This document shows, piece after piece, positions 16,886 through 26,179 of a stretch of DNA of 32,817 nt. The stretch is from Vulcanimicrobiota bacterium (GTDB lineage Bacteria; Vulcanimicrobiota; Vulcanimicrobiia; Vulcanimicrobiales; Vulcanimicrobiaceae). Below the pieces are notes generated by a model. It saw only the letters and a program-made list of their open reading frames with translations, searched no databases and was not told the origin of the DNA. The stretch lies in contig JABEUX010000169.1 of the NCBI GenBank assembly GCA_013044185.1, forward strand, positions 1 to 32,817, read 5' to 3'. Made by a program: the position numbers and the translations under genes. How positions within the stretch are numbered: position 1 is the stretch's first letter; each line of letters starts with the position of its first letter.

Positions 16886-17689
16886 ATGAATCCGCGCCGA
16901 TATTCGACGGGGCAGCGCCTCGCACGAGCGCTCGATTTCGGTGAGTTTTGCCTCCATTATCAACCCGTCGTCGACCTACAGAACGATCGAATCGTCGGCG
17001 TCGAAGCCCTCTGTCGCTGGCCGCAATCCGGAAACATCATCGGCCTGCCCGATGCCTTCATTCCGCAAGCCGAGGCTTCGGGCGTCATCATCGCGCTTGG
17101 CGAGTGGGTCTTTCGCACGGCGACCGACCAGGTGCACCGTTGGGAATCGCAGTACGGCATTCGGCTCGACCTTGCGGTCAACCTCAGCAGCCGTCAATTT
17201 CTCCATCTTCAACTCGTCGCCGCAATCGAAGATGCCCTCCGGCAAGCATCTCTTTCGCCGGAACGTTTGGAGTTCGAAATTACCGAGTCGGTTGCGATGC
17301 ATAACGCCGAGGATTCAATCGGGATCATGCGTCAGCTCAAGCAACTCGGCATCTCCCTGGCCCTCGATGATTTCGGAACGGGGTACTCGTCGCTCTCGTA
17401 TCTCAAACGTTTTCCTATCGACAAAATCAAGATCGACAAGAGCTTCGTTCACGATATCCCCAACGACGCAAACGACCTGGCGATCGTTACGGCGATCATC
17501 GCTATGGCCCACGCACTCGGGCTACGAGTACAGGCAGAGGGGGTCGAGACGAAAGCGCAAGCCGATTTTTTGCGCGACTGCGGCTGCGAGTTCGCTCAGG
17601 GATTTCTCTACGGCCGTGCCCTACCGGCATTAGAATTCGCCGAGGCATTCGACCCAAATCTCGGCATCATGCGCTCGCTGAGCGCGTAA
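16886..17689 (+). CDS. Stand-alone EAL-domain c-di-GMP phosphodiesterase
   Basis: FCLHYQPVVDLQNDRIVGVEALCRW, LAVNLSSRQF, LEFEITESVAM, ALDDFGTGYSSLSYLKRFPIDKIKID, VQAEGVETKAQADFL, AQGFLYGRALP. Confidence 0.94.
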   Translation: MNPRRYSTGQRLARALDFGEFCLHYQPVVDLQNDRIVGVEALCRWPQSGNIIGLPDAFIPQAEASGVIIALGEWVFRTATDQVHRWESQYGIRLDLAVNLSSRQFLHLQLVAAIEDALRQASLSPERLEFEITESVAMHNAEDSIGIMRQLKQLGISLALDDFGTGYSSLSYLKRFPIDKIKIDKSFVHDIPNDANDLAIVTAIIAMAHALGLRVQAEGVETKAQADFLRDCGCEFAQGFLYGRALPALEFAEAFDPNLGIMRSLSA

Positions 17690-18485
17690 GCCAGGCGATC
17701 GCCTCCACGTCCGCTCGCATTTGACGCCATCCGCGAAAATTCGCATTCGCTCCCGGCACGGGCGTCGCCACGTGTTCGAAGGGGCTCAAATGACGCTGCT
17801 CCATGAGACGCTCGCAAAGTTCGATATCCTTCGACCGATCTCGCTGCCCATCGTGCGTGAGGTAGGAGACGCGCGCGCATCGAGCGGCACTCATGCGCTT
17901 ACGCAGTTCGATATCGAGCCCGAGTTCGTCGTCTTGGAGCAACGGTGTATGCCACTCCGCGTCGTTCAACGGTACCGGGCTACTACGCTCGTATGCGGCG
18001 CGCATCTTGAGGGCGACCTCGCGAATCTCCGGCTGCGCTTGCGGCGTACAGCGCAGCGAAAAAAAGTTCGTCCACTCCGTTGCGGTGACGATGACGGTGT
18101 GCCACAGGAACGGTTCTAAAAGCCTGTTGAGCACTTGCTTGTGCACTTGCAGCGTCTGGAGTTCGCGAACCGATTCGACCGCTTCGTCGCGCGCGTGCAA
18201 CCAGGCGCGTTCGGCAATACGGACGGCCTCAAGGTCGAGCAACGAAGAGGCGGCCATTCCGGGTTGATTGCGTCCCCATTCCAGCGGCAAAACGGGGTCG
18301 GCGAGAACGCGCTCGATCAGCTTCGCGGTGGGAATCGCGCGCGAACTCGCGCTATTGCGCGAAAATTGCCGATGCGTGTTGAACTCTGCCAGCACAAAGC
18401 GGGGGAAGCAGACCTCCATGGTGGTCAAGCGTTCCCCCGTCGGCGCGAGTGAATCGAGGAGTATTTTCGCTCCGTAGCCCGCCAA
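17667..18485 (-). CDS. thyX: Flavin-dependent thymidylate synthase
   Basis: VLAEFNTHRQFSRNSASSRAIPTAKLIERV, QVHKQVLNRLLEPFLWHTVIVTATEWTNFFSLRC, ARVSYLTHDG, HLSPFEHVATP. Confidence 0.93.
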   Translation of the reverse strand: MAGYGAKILLDSLAPTGERLTTMEVCFPRFVLAEFNTHRQFSRNSASSRAIPTAKLIERVLADPVLPLEWGRNQPGMAASSLLDLEAVRIAERAWLHARDEAVESVRELQTLQVHKQVLNRLLEPFLWHTVIVTATEWTNFFSLRCTPQAQPEIREVALKMRAAYERSSPVPLNDAEWHTPLLQDDELGLDIELRKRMSAARCARVSYLTHDGQRDRSKDIELCERLMEQRHLSPFEHVATPVPGANANFRGWRQMRADVEAIAWLTRSASA

Positions 18486-18489
18486 TTGG

Positions 18490-19560
18490 TTAGCCCCCGC
18501 GATAGCGGAGAAACGCCGGCACTTCGATATCGTCCATATTCACCGGCGTGACGGTCTCGATGCGCGTATTTTCAAAGGCAAAGCCACTGCTTTCGGTGCG
18601 GCGGATCGGCCCGAACCCAGCGGCGAGAACCGTGACGCGAACGCGTCCCTGAAGATTTGGGTCGAGGCTCGCGCCGAAGATAATCTGAGCGTCGGGGTCG
18701 ACGCTCCGGCTGATCATTTCGGCGGCTTCATTGACTTCGTACATCGAGAGATCGCTGCCGCCGGTAATATTGAGAATGACGCCGCGCGCACCGTCGATCG
18801 TCGTATCGAGAAGCGGCGAGGCAATCGCCTTCTGTGCGGCATCGGCGGCTCGATGTTCCCCAGATCCTTCGCCTATACCCATCATTGCCGTGCCCGCGTC
18901 GGTCATCACCGCTTTGACATCGGCGAAATCGAGGTTGATGAGTCCCGGCTGGGTGATGAGATCGCTAATCCCGGCGATGCCCTGGCGCAGGACATCGTCG
19001 GCGAAGCTGAACGCTTCGTTCAGCGGCGTCTTCTTCTCGATCACCTGGAAGATACGCTCGTTGGGAATCGTGATGAGCGTATCGACTTTCGCCTCGAGTT
19101 GAGCGATACCGCGCTCGGCGGCCTCCATACGCTTACGCCCTTCGAAGGCAAACGGTTTGGTGACGACCGCGATCGTCAGCGCACCGGACTCCCGTGCGAG
19201 TTCGGCGAGCACCGGGGCCGCCCCGGTTCCCGTACCACCGCCCATTCCTGCAGCGATAAAGACCAGGTCGGCGCCGTCGACGATCATCGCGAGATCTTCG
19301 CGCGATTCCTCGGCGGCATCTCGGCCCAAGGTCGGGTTCGCACCCGCTCCAAGGCCGCGCGACATGCCCGTCCCAATCTGCACCGTATTTTCGGTGAGCG
19401 AATTACGCAGAGCTTGAACGTCGGAGTTCACGGCGAAGAAATCTACGCCTGTCAACCCCGCTTCGATCATGCGATTGATCGCGTTACACCCGCCCCCACC
19501 GACGCCGATGACGCGAATCGTCGCGGCATGTTCGGGAACATAGCGTTTTGCTTCAGCCAT
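18490..19560 (-). CDS. ftsZ: Cell division protein FtsZ
   Basis: IRVIGVGGGGCNAINRMIEAGLTGVDFFAVNSDVQAL, IAAGMGGGTGTGAAPVLAELAR, PFAFEGRKRMEAAERGIAQL; GGAGG upstream of ATG at 19560; C-terminal DDIEVPAFLRYRGG. Confidence 0.98.
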   Translation of the reverse strand: MAEAKRYVPEHAATIRVIGVGGGGCNAINRMIEAGLTGVDFFAVNSDVQALRNSLTENTVQIGTGMSRGLGAGANPTLGRDAAEESREDLAMIVDGADLVFIAAGMGGGTGTGAAPVLAELARESGALTIAVVTKPFAFEGRKRMEAAERGIAQLEAKVDTLITIPNERIFQVIEKKTPLNEAFSFADDVLRQGIAGISDLITQPGLINLDFADVKAVMTDAGTAMMGIGEGSGEHRAADAAQKAIASPLLDTTIDGARGVILNITGGSDLSMYEVNEAAEMISRSVDPDAQIIFGASLDPNLQGRVRVTVLAAGFGPIRRTESSGFAFENTRIETVTPVNMDDIEVPAFLRYRGG

Positions 19561-19583
19561 CGTTTCCTCCATATGAAAGAGAT

Positions 19584-20798
19584 TTAATTCCACAGCGCCG
19601 CGAGCCACCCGCGAAGCCGAGTAAAGAGCGAGCCGTTCCGTGCCGATTCGACACCGGTCAGTTCGCTCTTGCGCGCGAAGAGCACGAGCCCAATCGCCGT
19701 TGCGTATTGCGGAAAAGCCAATGCGTCGATCGGTCCGCCGAGATTCGCCGGAATACCGATACGCACGGGCGCTTCAAAGGTCTTTTCGGCGATCGCTTCG
19801 AGCCCCGGCAACTGAGCGCCGCCCCCGGTGAGAACGACTTCACCGACCACGAGGTCGCGCGGCACGTTTTCGAGGACCTTCGCTCGGGCCATCCGCAGCG
19901 TCTCGAGGACGCGCGGCACGACGATCGAGTTGAGCTCGTGCGTACTCGCTTCGCGCTGCGTTCGGCCATCGAGCGATTGAAGCGGGAAGGTGCGCGCCGC
20001 GGCGCCCTGCCCGTCGCCGACGCCGAAACGGTGTTTGACCTCCTGCGCCTGCGCGAGCGAGGTCTTGAGTCCGAGCGAGATATCGTTGGTGAGGGTCTGT
20101 CCGCCGACCGGAATCGTCGCAGTGTATAGAGCGCTCCCGCCGGAGTAGACCGCGATATCGGTGGTCCCACCGCCGATATCGAGCAGGAGCACGCCGACGT
20201 GCTGCTCCTCGGGGAGCAGGGTCGCGGCGGCGCTCGCCAGTGGCTCGAAGACGATCCCAGCGGATTCGATGCCGGCCCGATGGACGCACTTGAGCACGTT
20301 GGAGAGAAAGCTGCTCGCCGCCGTGACGATGTGCGTGTCGACCTCGAGCCGACCACCGGCCATGCCGACCGGATCGAGGATGCCGTCTTGCCCGTCGACG
20401 GTAAAAAAGCGCGGGAGAGCGTGGACGATCTGTCGGTCGCTTGGAACGTTGATGATTTTGCTGGCATCGACAACCCGCTCGACGTCGATCGCCTCCACCT
20501 CACGATCGTCGTTCGCGACGGAAACGACGCCCCGATTGTTCACGCTCCGCACGTGCTCCCCGGTGATTCCGACGATCGCTTCCTCGATGTGAACCCCGGA
20601 CATCCGCTCGGCCTTCTCGGTCGCCGCCTCGATCGATTTCACGGTCTGCTCGAGATCGATCACGACGCCACGGCGCATCCCTAAGGACGGCGCCTCGCCG
20701 AACCCGAGGATCTCCAGGCCGTTCGGCCCTTCGGCAGCCACGACCACGCACGTCTTGGTGGTGCCGATGTCGAGGCCGCACAGGGTGCCTTGTTTCAT
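19584..20798 (-). CDS. ftsA: Cell division protein FtsA
   Basis: CGLDIGTTKTCVVVAAE, RRGVVIDLEQTVKSIEAATEKAERMSG, VLLLDIGGGTTDIAVYSGG, VVLTGGGAQLPGLEAIAEKTF; C-terminal amphipathic SLFTRLRGWLAALWN. Confidence 0.96.
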   Translation of the reverse strand: MKQGTLCGLDIGTTKTCVVVAAEGPNGLEILGFGEAPSLGMRRGVVIDLEQTVKSIEAATEKAERMSGVHIEEAIVGITGEHVRSVNNRGVVSVANDDREVEAIDVERVVDASKIINVPSDRQIVHALPRFFTVDGQDGILDPVGMAGGRLEVDTHIVTAASSFLSNVLKCVHRAGIESAGIVFEPLASAAATLLPEEQHVGVLLLDIGGGTTDIAVYSGGSALYTATIPVGGQTLTNDISLGLKTSLAQAQEVKHRFGVGDGQGAAARTFPLQSLDGRTQREASTHELNSIVVPRVLETLRMARAKVLENVPRDLVVGEVVLTGGGAQLPGLEAIAEKTFEAPVRIGIPANLGGPIDALAFPQYATAIGLVLFARKSELTGVESARNGSLFTRLRGWLAALWN

Positions 20799-20957
20799 TC
20801 ACATCCTAAATATTAACGCCGGTATCTACCATATATTGGGCTACTGGGTGAGAACCCCTACTATCCCTGCCCAGAATGGCTATCCCGAGCATCTTGGCGC
20901 CTCCTCGCGCAGCTCCTCTTGAGGAGAACGCCCGGAGTAAGACGAAGCCTGCTTGCG

Positions 20958-23000
20958 ATGAGCCAAAAGCGAACCTCCATCGAGCGCGGCCTCGTGATCT
21001 CCGCCATTATCGTCTTTATCGTCGTACTGGCGGTTATTCCGGCGGCATTCTTCGTCACCAATCTCATTGCAACGCAAGCTGCAACCTTGCACGACAAGAT
21101 CGTAAAGGGTGAGTTCGCGTACGCCCGCGTTGCCGACGATGCAAATGGTTTGCGCGCGGCATCGCTCGAAGCGGCAACGAATGCAGATCCCACTCGCGCG
21201 GCAGCCTCGTTGAAATCGGCAATAGCACTCGTCAGCAAATTTCCAAAGGACGAGCGCGCACTCGCACAACTCACGGGAAAAGATTCGAGTACCAGCAAGG
21301 AAGTCGCCGCCTTTACCAAGAGCGCGGGCGCATACGATTTCGAATCGCTCGCAACGATCGGGCTCCTGCAGCAGGGCAAAAAAGCTGAGGCATTAGTACA
21401 GTTACAGGGGACCCTCGCCGATGCATACACCCAACAAAATATCGACGGACGCGCGGTGCTCGAAGCGCTCAATCGCGCTGCAGACGTTCGTTACGCCGCG
21501 CTCATTCAGGCGAAAAACCTCGCCCTAGGCGTCTTGGTCGCGGGAGCGGTTTTCGCACTGATCGTCGTCGTCATTGCGTTCTCGCTCTTGCGCGTACGCT
21601 TACTCCGCAACATCAATCGTTGCGTCACCGTCTTCGAAGCCATGGGGCGCGGCGATCTTACCGCGCGCACCGGGTGGAGCGGGAACGACGTCCTCGGGAG
21701 GCTCGGACAATCGATCGATGATTTGGGCGACCGCCTGAGTTCGCTCGTCGGGCGCATCCAGATCGCCACCCGCTCGGTAAAGGCCGCGAGCGCGACGAGC
21801 ACCGAGGTCTCGCGCGATGTCGACCGACGCGTTCAAGACGAACTCGCAACGCTCGGAGACGCCCTGCGCTACTCGGCCGACGTCGCACGCGGCTCCGGTA
21901 CCGTCGCCGACAACGCCGAAGCGGTCGCACGCCGCGTCTCCGATATTTCGAGTTCGATCGCCGAGATGACGGCATCGATCCAAGAGATGGATCAGAACTT
22001 GCTCAACCTTGCGACCGTCGTCGAACAGGCCGTCGCCAACACCCAGGAGATGTCGGCATCGATCGTCCAAGTCGCAGGAAACGCGAAACGCGTCGGAACC
22101 GAATCGACGGAGACCGACCAGCACGTCCGCACGGGACAGAATGAAATTTCGCGGCTGTCGACGGGAATCGACCAAATGACCTCCTTGGTCAGTTCGGTCG
22201 TCGTCGAAATGGAGAGCCTCGATGGAGCGTCGCGGCAGATCGGCGAAATTCTCGGCCTAATCGAAGAGATCGCCGACCAAACGAATCTTCTCGCGCTCAA
22301 CGCTGCTATCGAAGCGGCTCGTGCGGGCGAACACGGCCGCGGCTTCGCCGTCGTCGCCGACGAGGTGCGGAAGCTCGCCGAGAACTCCGCAAGTTCCGTG
22401 AAGCAGATCGCTTCGCTCGTTGCAGATATTCAACGTCGTACCTCGGCGGTGCTCGAACGGACCGGGCGCGCGAACGTTCAGGTAAAAGAGAGCGCGACCC
22501 TCGCGCAGTCCGTCAATGCCATGATGTCGGATGTCTCCAAGCGCGTCTCCGAGGTCGCCACGCTCATGAGCGAGATCAGCCTCGCGACCAACGAGCAAGC
22601 CCGCGCCTCCGAAGAGCTGGCGAAGGCGAGCGAGCAGATGGGCGCGATGACCCACGAGGCGGCGGCGACGATGCGCGAGCAGACCATCACCGCGAACCAG
22701 ATTCTCGAGAGCGTCTCCGAGATCGAGCAACGAACCGCCGATGTAGCGCGTGCCTCCACCGAGCAGCAGTCGGCGATCGAAGCCCTTGGCACCCGCATCG
22801 AGCGCTCCAGCACGCTAGGCTCCCAGAATGCCGACGCCGCGACGCGCCTCGCCGAAGAGGCGATGCTTCTCCAAGAGCAGTCCGGCGGTCTTGAAGAGCT
22901 GGTCGACCAGTTCGCTATCGATGAGGGACACGGGATCGCCGGCGAGCTCAATAAGCAGGCGGGCCTTGATGAGCGGGCGGCACTTGCGCTAGAATCCTAG
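20958..23000 (+). CDS. Methyl-accepting chemotaxis protein
   Basis: Two hydrophobic segments ([45 protein letters not shown]), HAMP-like region, canonical tip [43 protein letters not shown]. Confidence 0.96.
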   Translation: MSQKRTSIERGLVISAIIVFIVVLAVIPAAFFVTNLIATQAATLHDKIVKGEFAYARVADDANGLRAASLEAATNADPTRAAASLKSAIALVSKFPKDERALAQLTGKDSSTSKEVAAFTKSAGAYDFESLATIGLLQQGKKAEALVQLQGTLADAYTQQNIDGRAVLEALNRAADVRYAALIQAKNLALGVLVAGAVFALIVVVIAFSLLRVRLLRNINRCVTVFEAMGRGDLTARTGWSGNDVLGRLGQSIDDLGDRLSSLVGRIQIATRSVKAASATSTEVSRDVDRRVQDELATLGDALRYSADVARGSGTVADNAEAVARRVSDISSSIAEMTASIQEMDQNLLNLATVVEQAVANTQEMSASIVQVAGNAKRVGTESTETDQHVRTGQNEISRLSTGIDQMTSLVSSVVVEMESLDGASRQIGEILGLIEEIADQTNLLALNAAIEAARAGEHGRGFAVVADEVRKLAENSASSVKQIASLVADIQRRTSAVLERTGRANVQVKESATLAQSVNAMMSDVSKRVSEVATLMSEISLATNEQARASEELAKASEQMGAMTHEAAATMREQTITANQILESVSEIEQRTADVARASTEQQSAIEALGTRIERSSTLGSQNADAATRLAEEAMLLQEQSGGLEELVDQFAIDEGHGIAGELNKQAGLDERAALALES

Positions 23001-23039
23001 ACTACTGCCTCCCCTCCCCCTGAAGATAAGGTACCGGCT

Positions 23040-23333
23040 TTGAAGATACGTACGTTTTTTACCACCGTACTCGCCACCCTCGCGCTCGGCGCGCCGGCAA
23101 TCGCTGCCAGCGTCATTAGCGCTACGATGATTCCCGATGGTACCTATACTGCAAAAGTCGTCAAAGTGATCGATGCAAAACACGTCACGGTGACGATGCA
23201 GAACGGTTTGGAGACGACGCTCGCTGCCGGGCGCCCGACGATTGATTTTTCGAAGCTCCACGCAAACGACTCGATGAAGTTTTCACTGGCGAATGGTGAG
23301 GTACTCGTCTATCTCGACCTTTCGTCGCATTAA
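23040..23333 (+). CDS. Small secreted protein of unknown function
   Basis: 97-aa ORF with signal peptide MKIRTFFTTVLATLALGAPAIAAS. Confidence 0.65.
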   Translation: MKIRTFFTTVLATLALGAPAIAASVISATMIPDGTYTAKVVKVIDAKHVTVTMQNGLETTLAAGRPTIDFSKLHANDSMKFSLANGEVLVYLDLSSH

Positions 23334-24102
23334 TCGGTACAAGAGCGCCGGCCACGGACTTTCTCCCGTCGACGACCACCGGCGTCGATGGAGCGCGAAG
23401 GTCGATCGCTCGTACCCTTCCCCAGCTCGCGCGTAACCGTTTTTCGAGAGCGCGGAGCTCTGCAAATTTCCGATCGAGATGGGTTCCGTCACCGATATAG
23501 ACGAGCGTTCCGTCAGCGAGTACGCCGCGATCCTCGCCATAACGGTCGTGAGAGAGCGCTGCGATCCGTACGTCGGCGGCATCTGCGAGGCGCAGAACGG
23601 AGAGCAGTCGCATCGTCATCGATCTCGCGGGGATGCGGCGCTCGGCACAGGTTCTCCGCTTGGTCAGCACGGCCGGAAGCGCACGATCCTTCCGAAGCGC
23701 CGGAAAGAGAAATCCGCGGCGGTCTACGACGCAGGGGCCGTCCCCGGCGACGAGCCGTGCCACCGGCGTACGCTCGCGAATGACGATCGATAGACGATTC
23801 GGTAGATAACGGTGCACTGCAACGTGCGCGATCGCGCGCATCCGCAGCAGACGTGCGGAGATACCGGCCGATGACTGAAGCCAGATATTGATTCGTGGAT
23901 CGATTGAGGCAGCCTCGAGGATGCGCGCTTTCGATACGCGCTCGTTCCCGACGACCGTAATCCTCCCGGGACGGAATCCCGGCCACGAGGCGGCCCAGGC
24001 GAAGCCCGCACCCAAAAGGAGCGCGGCGACGAACGCCACGAGGGCGAATGGGCGGAGCCGCGAACTGCGCCCGCGCCGTCGCCCAGTGCGTTCGCCCTTC
24101 AT
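23185..24102 (-). CDS. ftsQ: Cell division protein FtsQ (POTRA domain)
   Basis: Short basic N-terminus, one TM (FALVAFVAALLLGAGFAWAA), then FRPGRITVVGNERVSKARILEAASIDPRINIW..., HRYLPNRLSIVIRERTPVARL; lies upstream of ftsA-ftsZ on the same strand. Confidence 0.85.
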   Translation of the reverse strand: MKGERTGRRRGRSSRLRPFALVAFVAALLLGAGFAWAASWPGFRPGRITVVGNERVSKARILEAASIDPRINIWLQSSAGISARLLRMRAIAHVAVHRYLPNRLSIVIRERTPVARLVAGDGPCVVDRRGFLFPALRKDRALPAVLTKRRTCAERRIPARSMTMRLLSVLRLADAADVRIAALSHDRYGEDRGVLADGTLVYIGDGTHLDRKFAELRALEKRLRASWGRVRAIDLRAPSTPVVVDGRKSVAGALVPINATKGRDRRVPHHSPVKTSSSRLRGASKNQSSGARQRASSPNRSASSP

Positions 24103-24896
24103 CGAAGCACGAACCGTTCGAGCGCATCACAAACCCCGTCGTCGTCGACAGCGCCGACTACCGCATCGGCGCGCTCGCGCACTTCGACCGGTGCGTTGCC
24201 CATGGCCACGCCGATGCCCGCACGCTCGATGATCGGAAGATCGTTCCACGAGTCGCCGATCGCGAGCACCCGCTCCATAGGGATCCCCAACGCTTGCGCG
24301 ACGAACTGCAAGGCGATCCCTTTGTCGACGGTGGGGTCGAGCATCTCGACGAACTCCGGATAGCTCCGCGTGATATAGAGTCGTTCGCCAAAACGCCGTC
24401 GCGCTCGGAGCTCTATCTCTGCGGCGATATCCGGATCCGCCACGATAACGGCCTTGGTCGCGCTACGATTTGCAAACCGCTCGCGTATCGGCCCGACGAT
24501 AGGCGCGAAACCGGCTAACGATGCATAGAGCTCGGCGAAGCGATTGTTCCGTTCGCAGTAATAGCGGTCTTCGGCGTAGAGCTGCAAGTGCAGATCCTCC
24601 GAATCGAATTCGTCGAGAATCTCTCGCACGAGATCCGACGCGATCGGTCGATCGAGCAGGCGCCGCTCGCTCTCGGTATCGACGACCCACGCACCTTGAT
24701 AACAAATGGTCGGCGCGCCCAGCCCCAGTTCCCGTACGAAGGGAGCGGCAGCCCGGAACATTCGACCGGTGACGATGCAACCCGCCGTTCCCTGTGCGAG
24801 CATCGCGGCCACGCACGCGCGGACTCGGCGTGAGAGCTTCGTCTCGCGCCCTACCAGCGTGCCGTCGAGATCGAAGGCCACCAATGCAACGCTCAC
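24099..24896 (-). CDS. Cof-type HAD-IIB family hydrolase
   Basis: VAFDLDGTLVGRETKLSRRVRACV, CIVTGRM, DPTVDKGIALQFVAQALGIPMERVLAIGDSWNDLPIIERAGIGVAMGNAPVEVRERADAVV. Confidence 0.93.
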   Translation of the reverse strand: MSVALVAFDLDGTLVGRETKLSRRVRACVAAMLAQGTAGCIVTGRMFRAAAPFVRELGLGAPTICYQGAWVVDTESERRLLDRPIASDLVREILDEFDSEDLHLQLYAEDRYYCERNNRFAELYASLAGFAPIVGPIRERFANRSATKAVIVADPDIAAEIELRARRRFGERLYITRSYPEFVEMLDPTVDKGIALQFVAQALGIPMERVLAIGDSWNDLPIIERAGIGVAMGNAPVEVRERADAVVGAVDDDGVCDALERFVLR

Positions 24897-26179
24897 GGTT
24901 TCATCCTCAGGCGCGCGCTTTGCGCGTGCGCGTCGAGCCCTTCAAAGGATGCGAACGCTGCAATCGCGGCGGCATCGCCGTGCATGCGTTCCGATGAATT
25001 CCGCACGACGCTATAGCTTCTCGTAAAATCCGCGAGCGAGAGCCCCGATGCAAAGCGAGCCGATCCCGACGTCGGCAGGACGTGGTTGGTTCCGGCGAGA
25101 TAGTCGCCGCATGCAACCGGCGTCGCAGATCCGACGAATACCGCGCCGACGCAGCGCAGGTGCGAGAGATAGAATTCCGGCTCCGCGACCTGCAGGCTCA
25201 AATGTTCGGGCGCAAATGCCGCGATCGTCGCGGCGATCTCTCCCTTCGAACGCGCCTCGATGAAGAAGCCGCCGCGCTCGAGTGCCGCGGCGATCGTCGC
25301 GCCGCGCGGTAATCGAGCGACGTCGAGTGCCTGGAGCAATTGCGCGCAACTCTCTAACAGCTCGAACGAATCGCTGACGACCGCAACGCGCGCCTCCGCA
25401 TCGTGCTCCGCCTGCGCCAGCAGTTCGGAGACGACGAGCTCCGAGGAAGCCGCTGCGTCGGCGACCACCAGTACCTCCGAGGGCCCGGCGAGTCCGTCGA
25501 TGCCAACCATACCGAAAACTTGGCGTTTCGCCTCGGTCACATACGAATTCCCCGGGCCGACGATCTTATCGACCGCCGCGATGCTCGCCGTGCCGAAGGC
25601 CGCCGCGGCGATCGCTTGCGCGCCGCCGACGGCGTAGAGTTCGTCTACCTCGCAGAGACTCGCTGCAAACAACACCGCCGGATGCACGCGTCCGTCGCCC
25701 TGCGGCGGCGTAAGGACGATCGTGCGCCGCACGCCGGCGAGCTTTGCAGGTAACGCGCCCATGAGCACCGAGGAGGGCAGTGCGGCGCTCCCTCCGGGAG
25801 CGTAGACCGCAACCGATCCCAGCGGCTCGCGTCGAAACGCATATTCCGTGCCGTCGTCGCTACGATATGCGATATCCTCGGCGCGCTGACGACGATGAAA
25901 ATCGACGATACGATCCCGAGCGCGTTCGATCGCAGCCGCAACCTCCTCTTGCATCGCTCCGCGCGCAACCGTCGGCATCGGAATCGGAACGCGCAAGTGC
26001 GTCAGGCGATACTCCGGAGCGTCGAAGCGCTGCGAATACTCGAGGATCGCGCGATCGCCTCTCGATTCGACGTCGGTGAGAATAGCGGCAACGCGAGCGA
26101 CTATTCCGGGATCGGGTCTCCATCCGCGCCGCAGAACCGCGGCCATGCCGATTGGGTCGTCGGCGCGCACGAACCTCAT
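24893..26179 (-). CDS. hisD: Histidinol dehydrogenase
   Basis: VAVYAPGGSAALPSSVLMGALPAKLAGVRRTIVLTPPQ, VDKIVGPGNSYVTEAKRQVFGMVGIDGLAGPSEVLVVAD, AQAEHDAEA, GNxxxP-like GTNHVLPTSGSARFASGLSLADFTR. Confidence 0.97.
   Translation of the reverse strand: MRFVRADDPIGMAAVLRRGWRPDPGIVARVAAILTDVESRGDRAILEYSQRFDAPEYRLTHLRVPIPMPTVARGAMQEEVAAAIERARDRIVDFHRRQRAEDIAYRSDDGTEYAFRREPLGSVAVYAPGGSAALPSSVLMGALPAKLAGVRRTIVLTPPQGDGRVHPAVLFAASLCEVDELYAVGGAQAIAAAAFGTASIAAVDKIVGPGNSYVTEAKRQVFGMVGIDGLAGPSEVLVVADAAASSELVVSELLAQAEHDAEARVAVVSDSFELLESCAQLLQALDVARLPRGATIAAALERGGFFIEARSKGEIAATIAAFAPEHLSLQVAEPEFYLSHLRCVGAVFVGSATPVACGDYLAGTNHVLPTSGSARFASGLSLADFTRSYSVVRNSSERMHGDAAAIAAFASFEGLDAHAQSARLRMKP

Noticed and set aside
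18853-19587. 244-aa plus-strand ORF
   Set aside because: Antisense to ftsZ; no independent coding evidence.
20846-20926. Possible c-di-GMP-I riboswitch upstream of the MCP
   Set aside because: The core sequence does not match the GEMM-I consensus I know; kept only as a generic structured leader.
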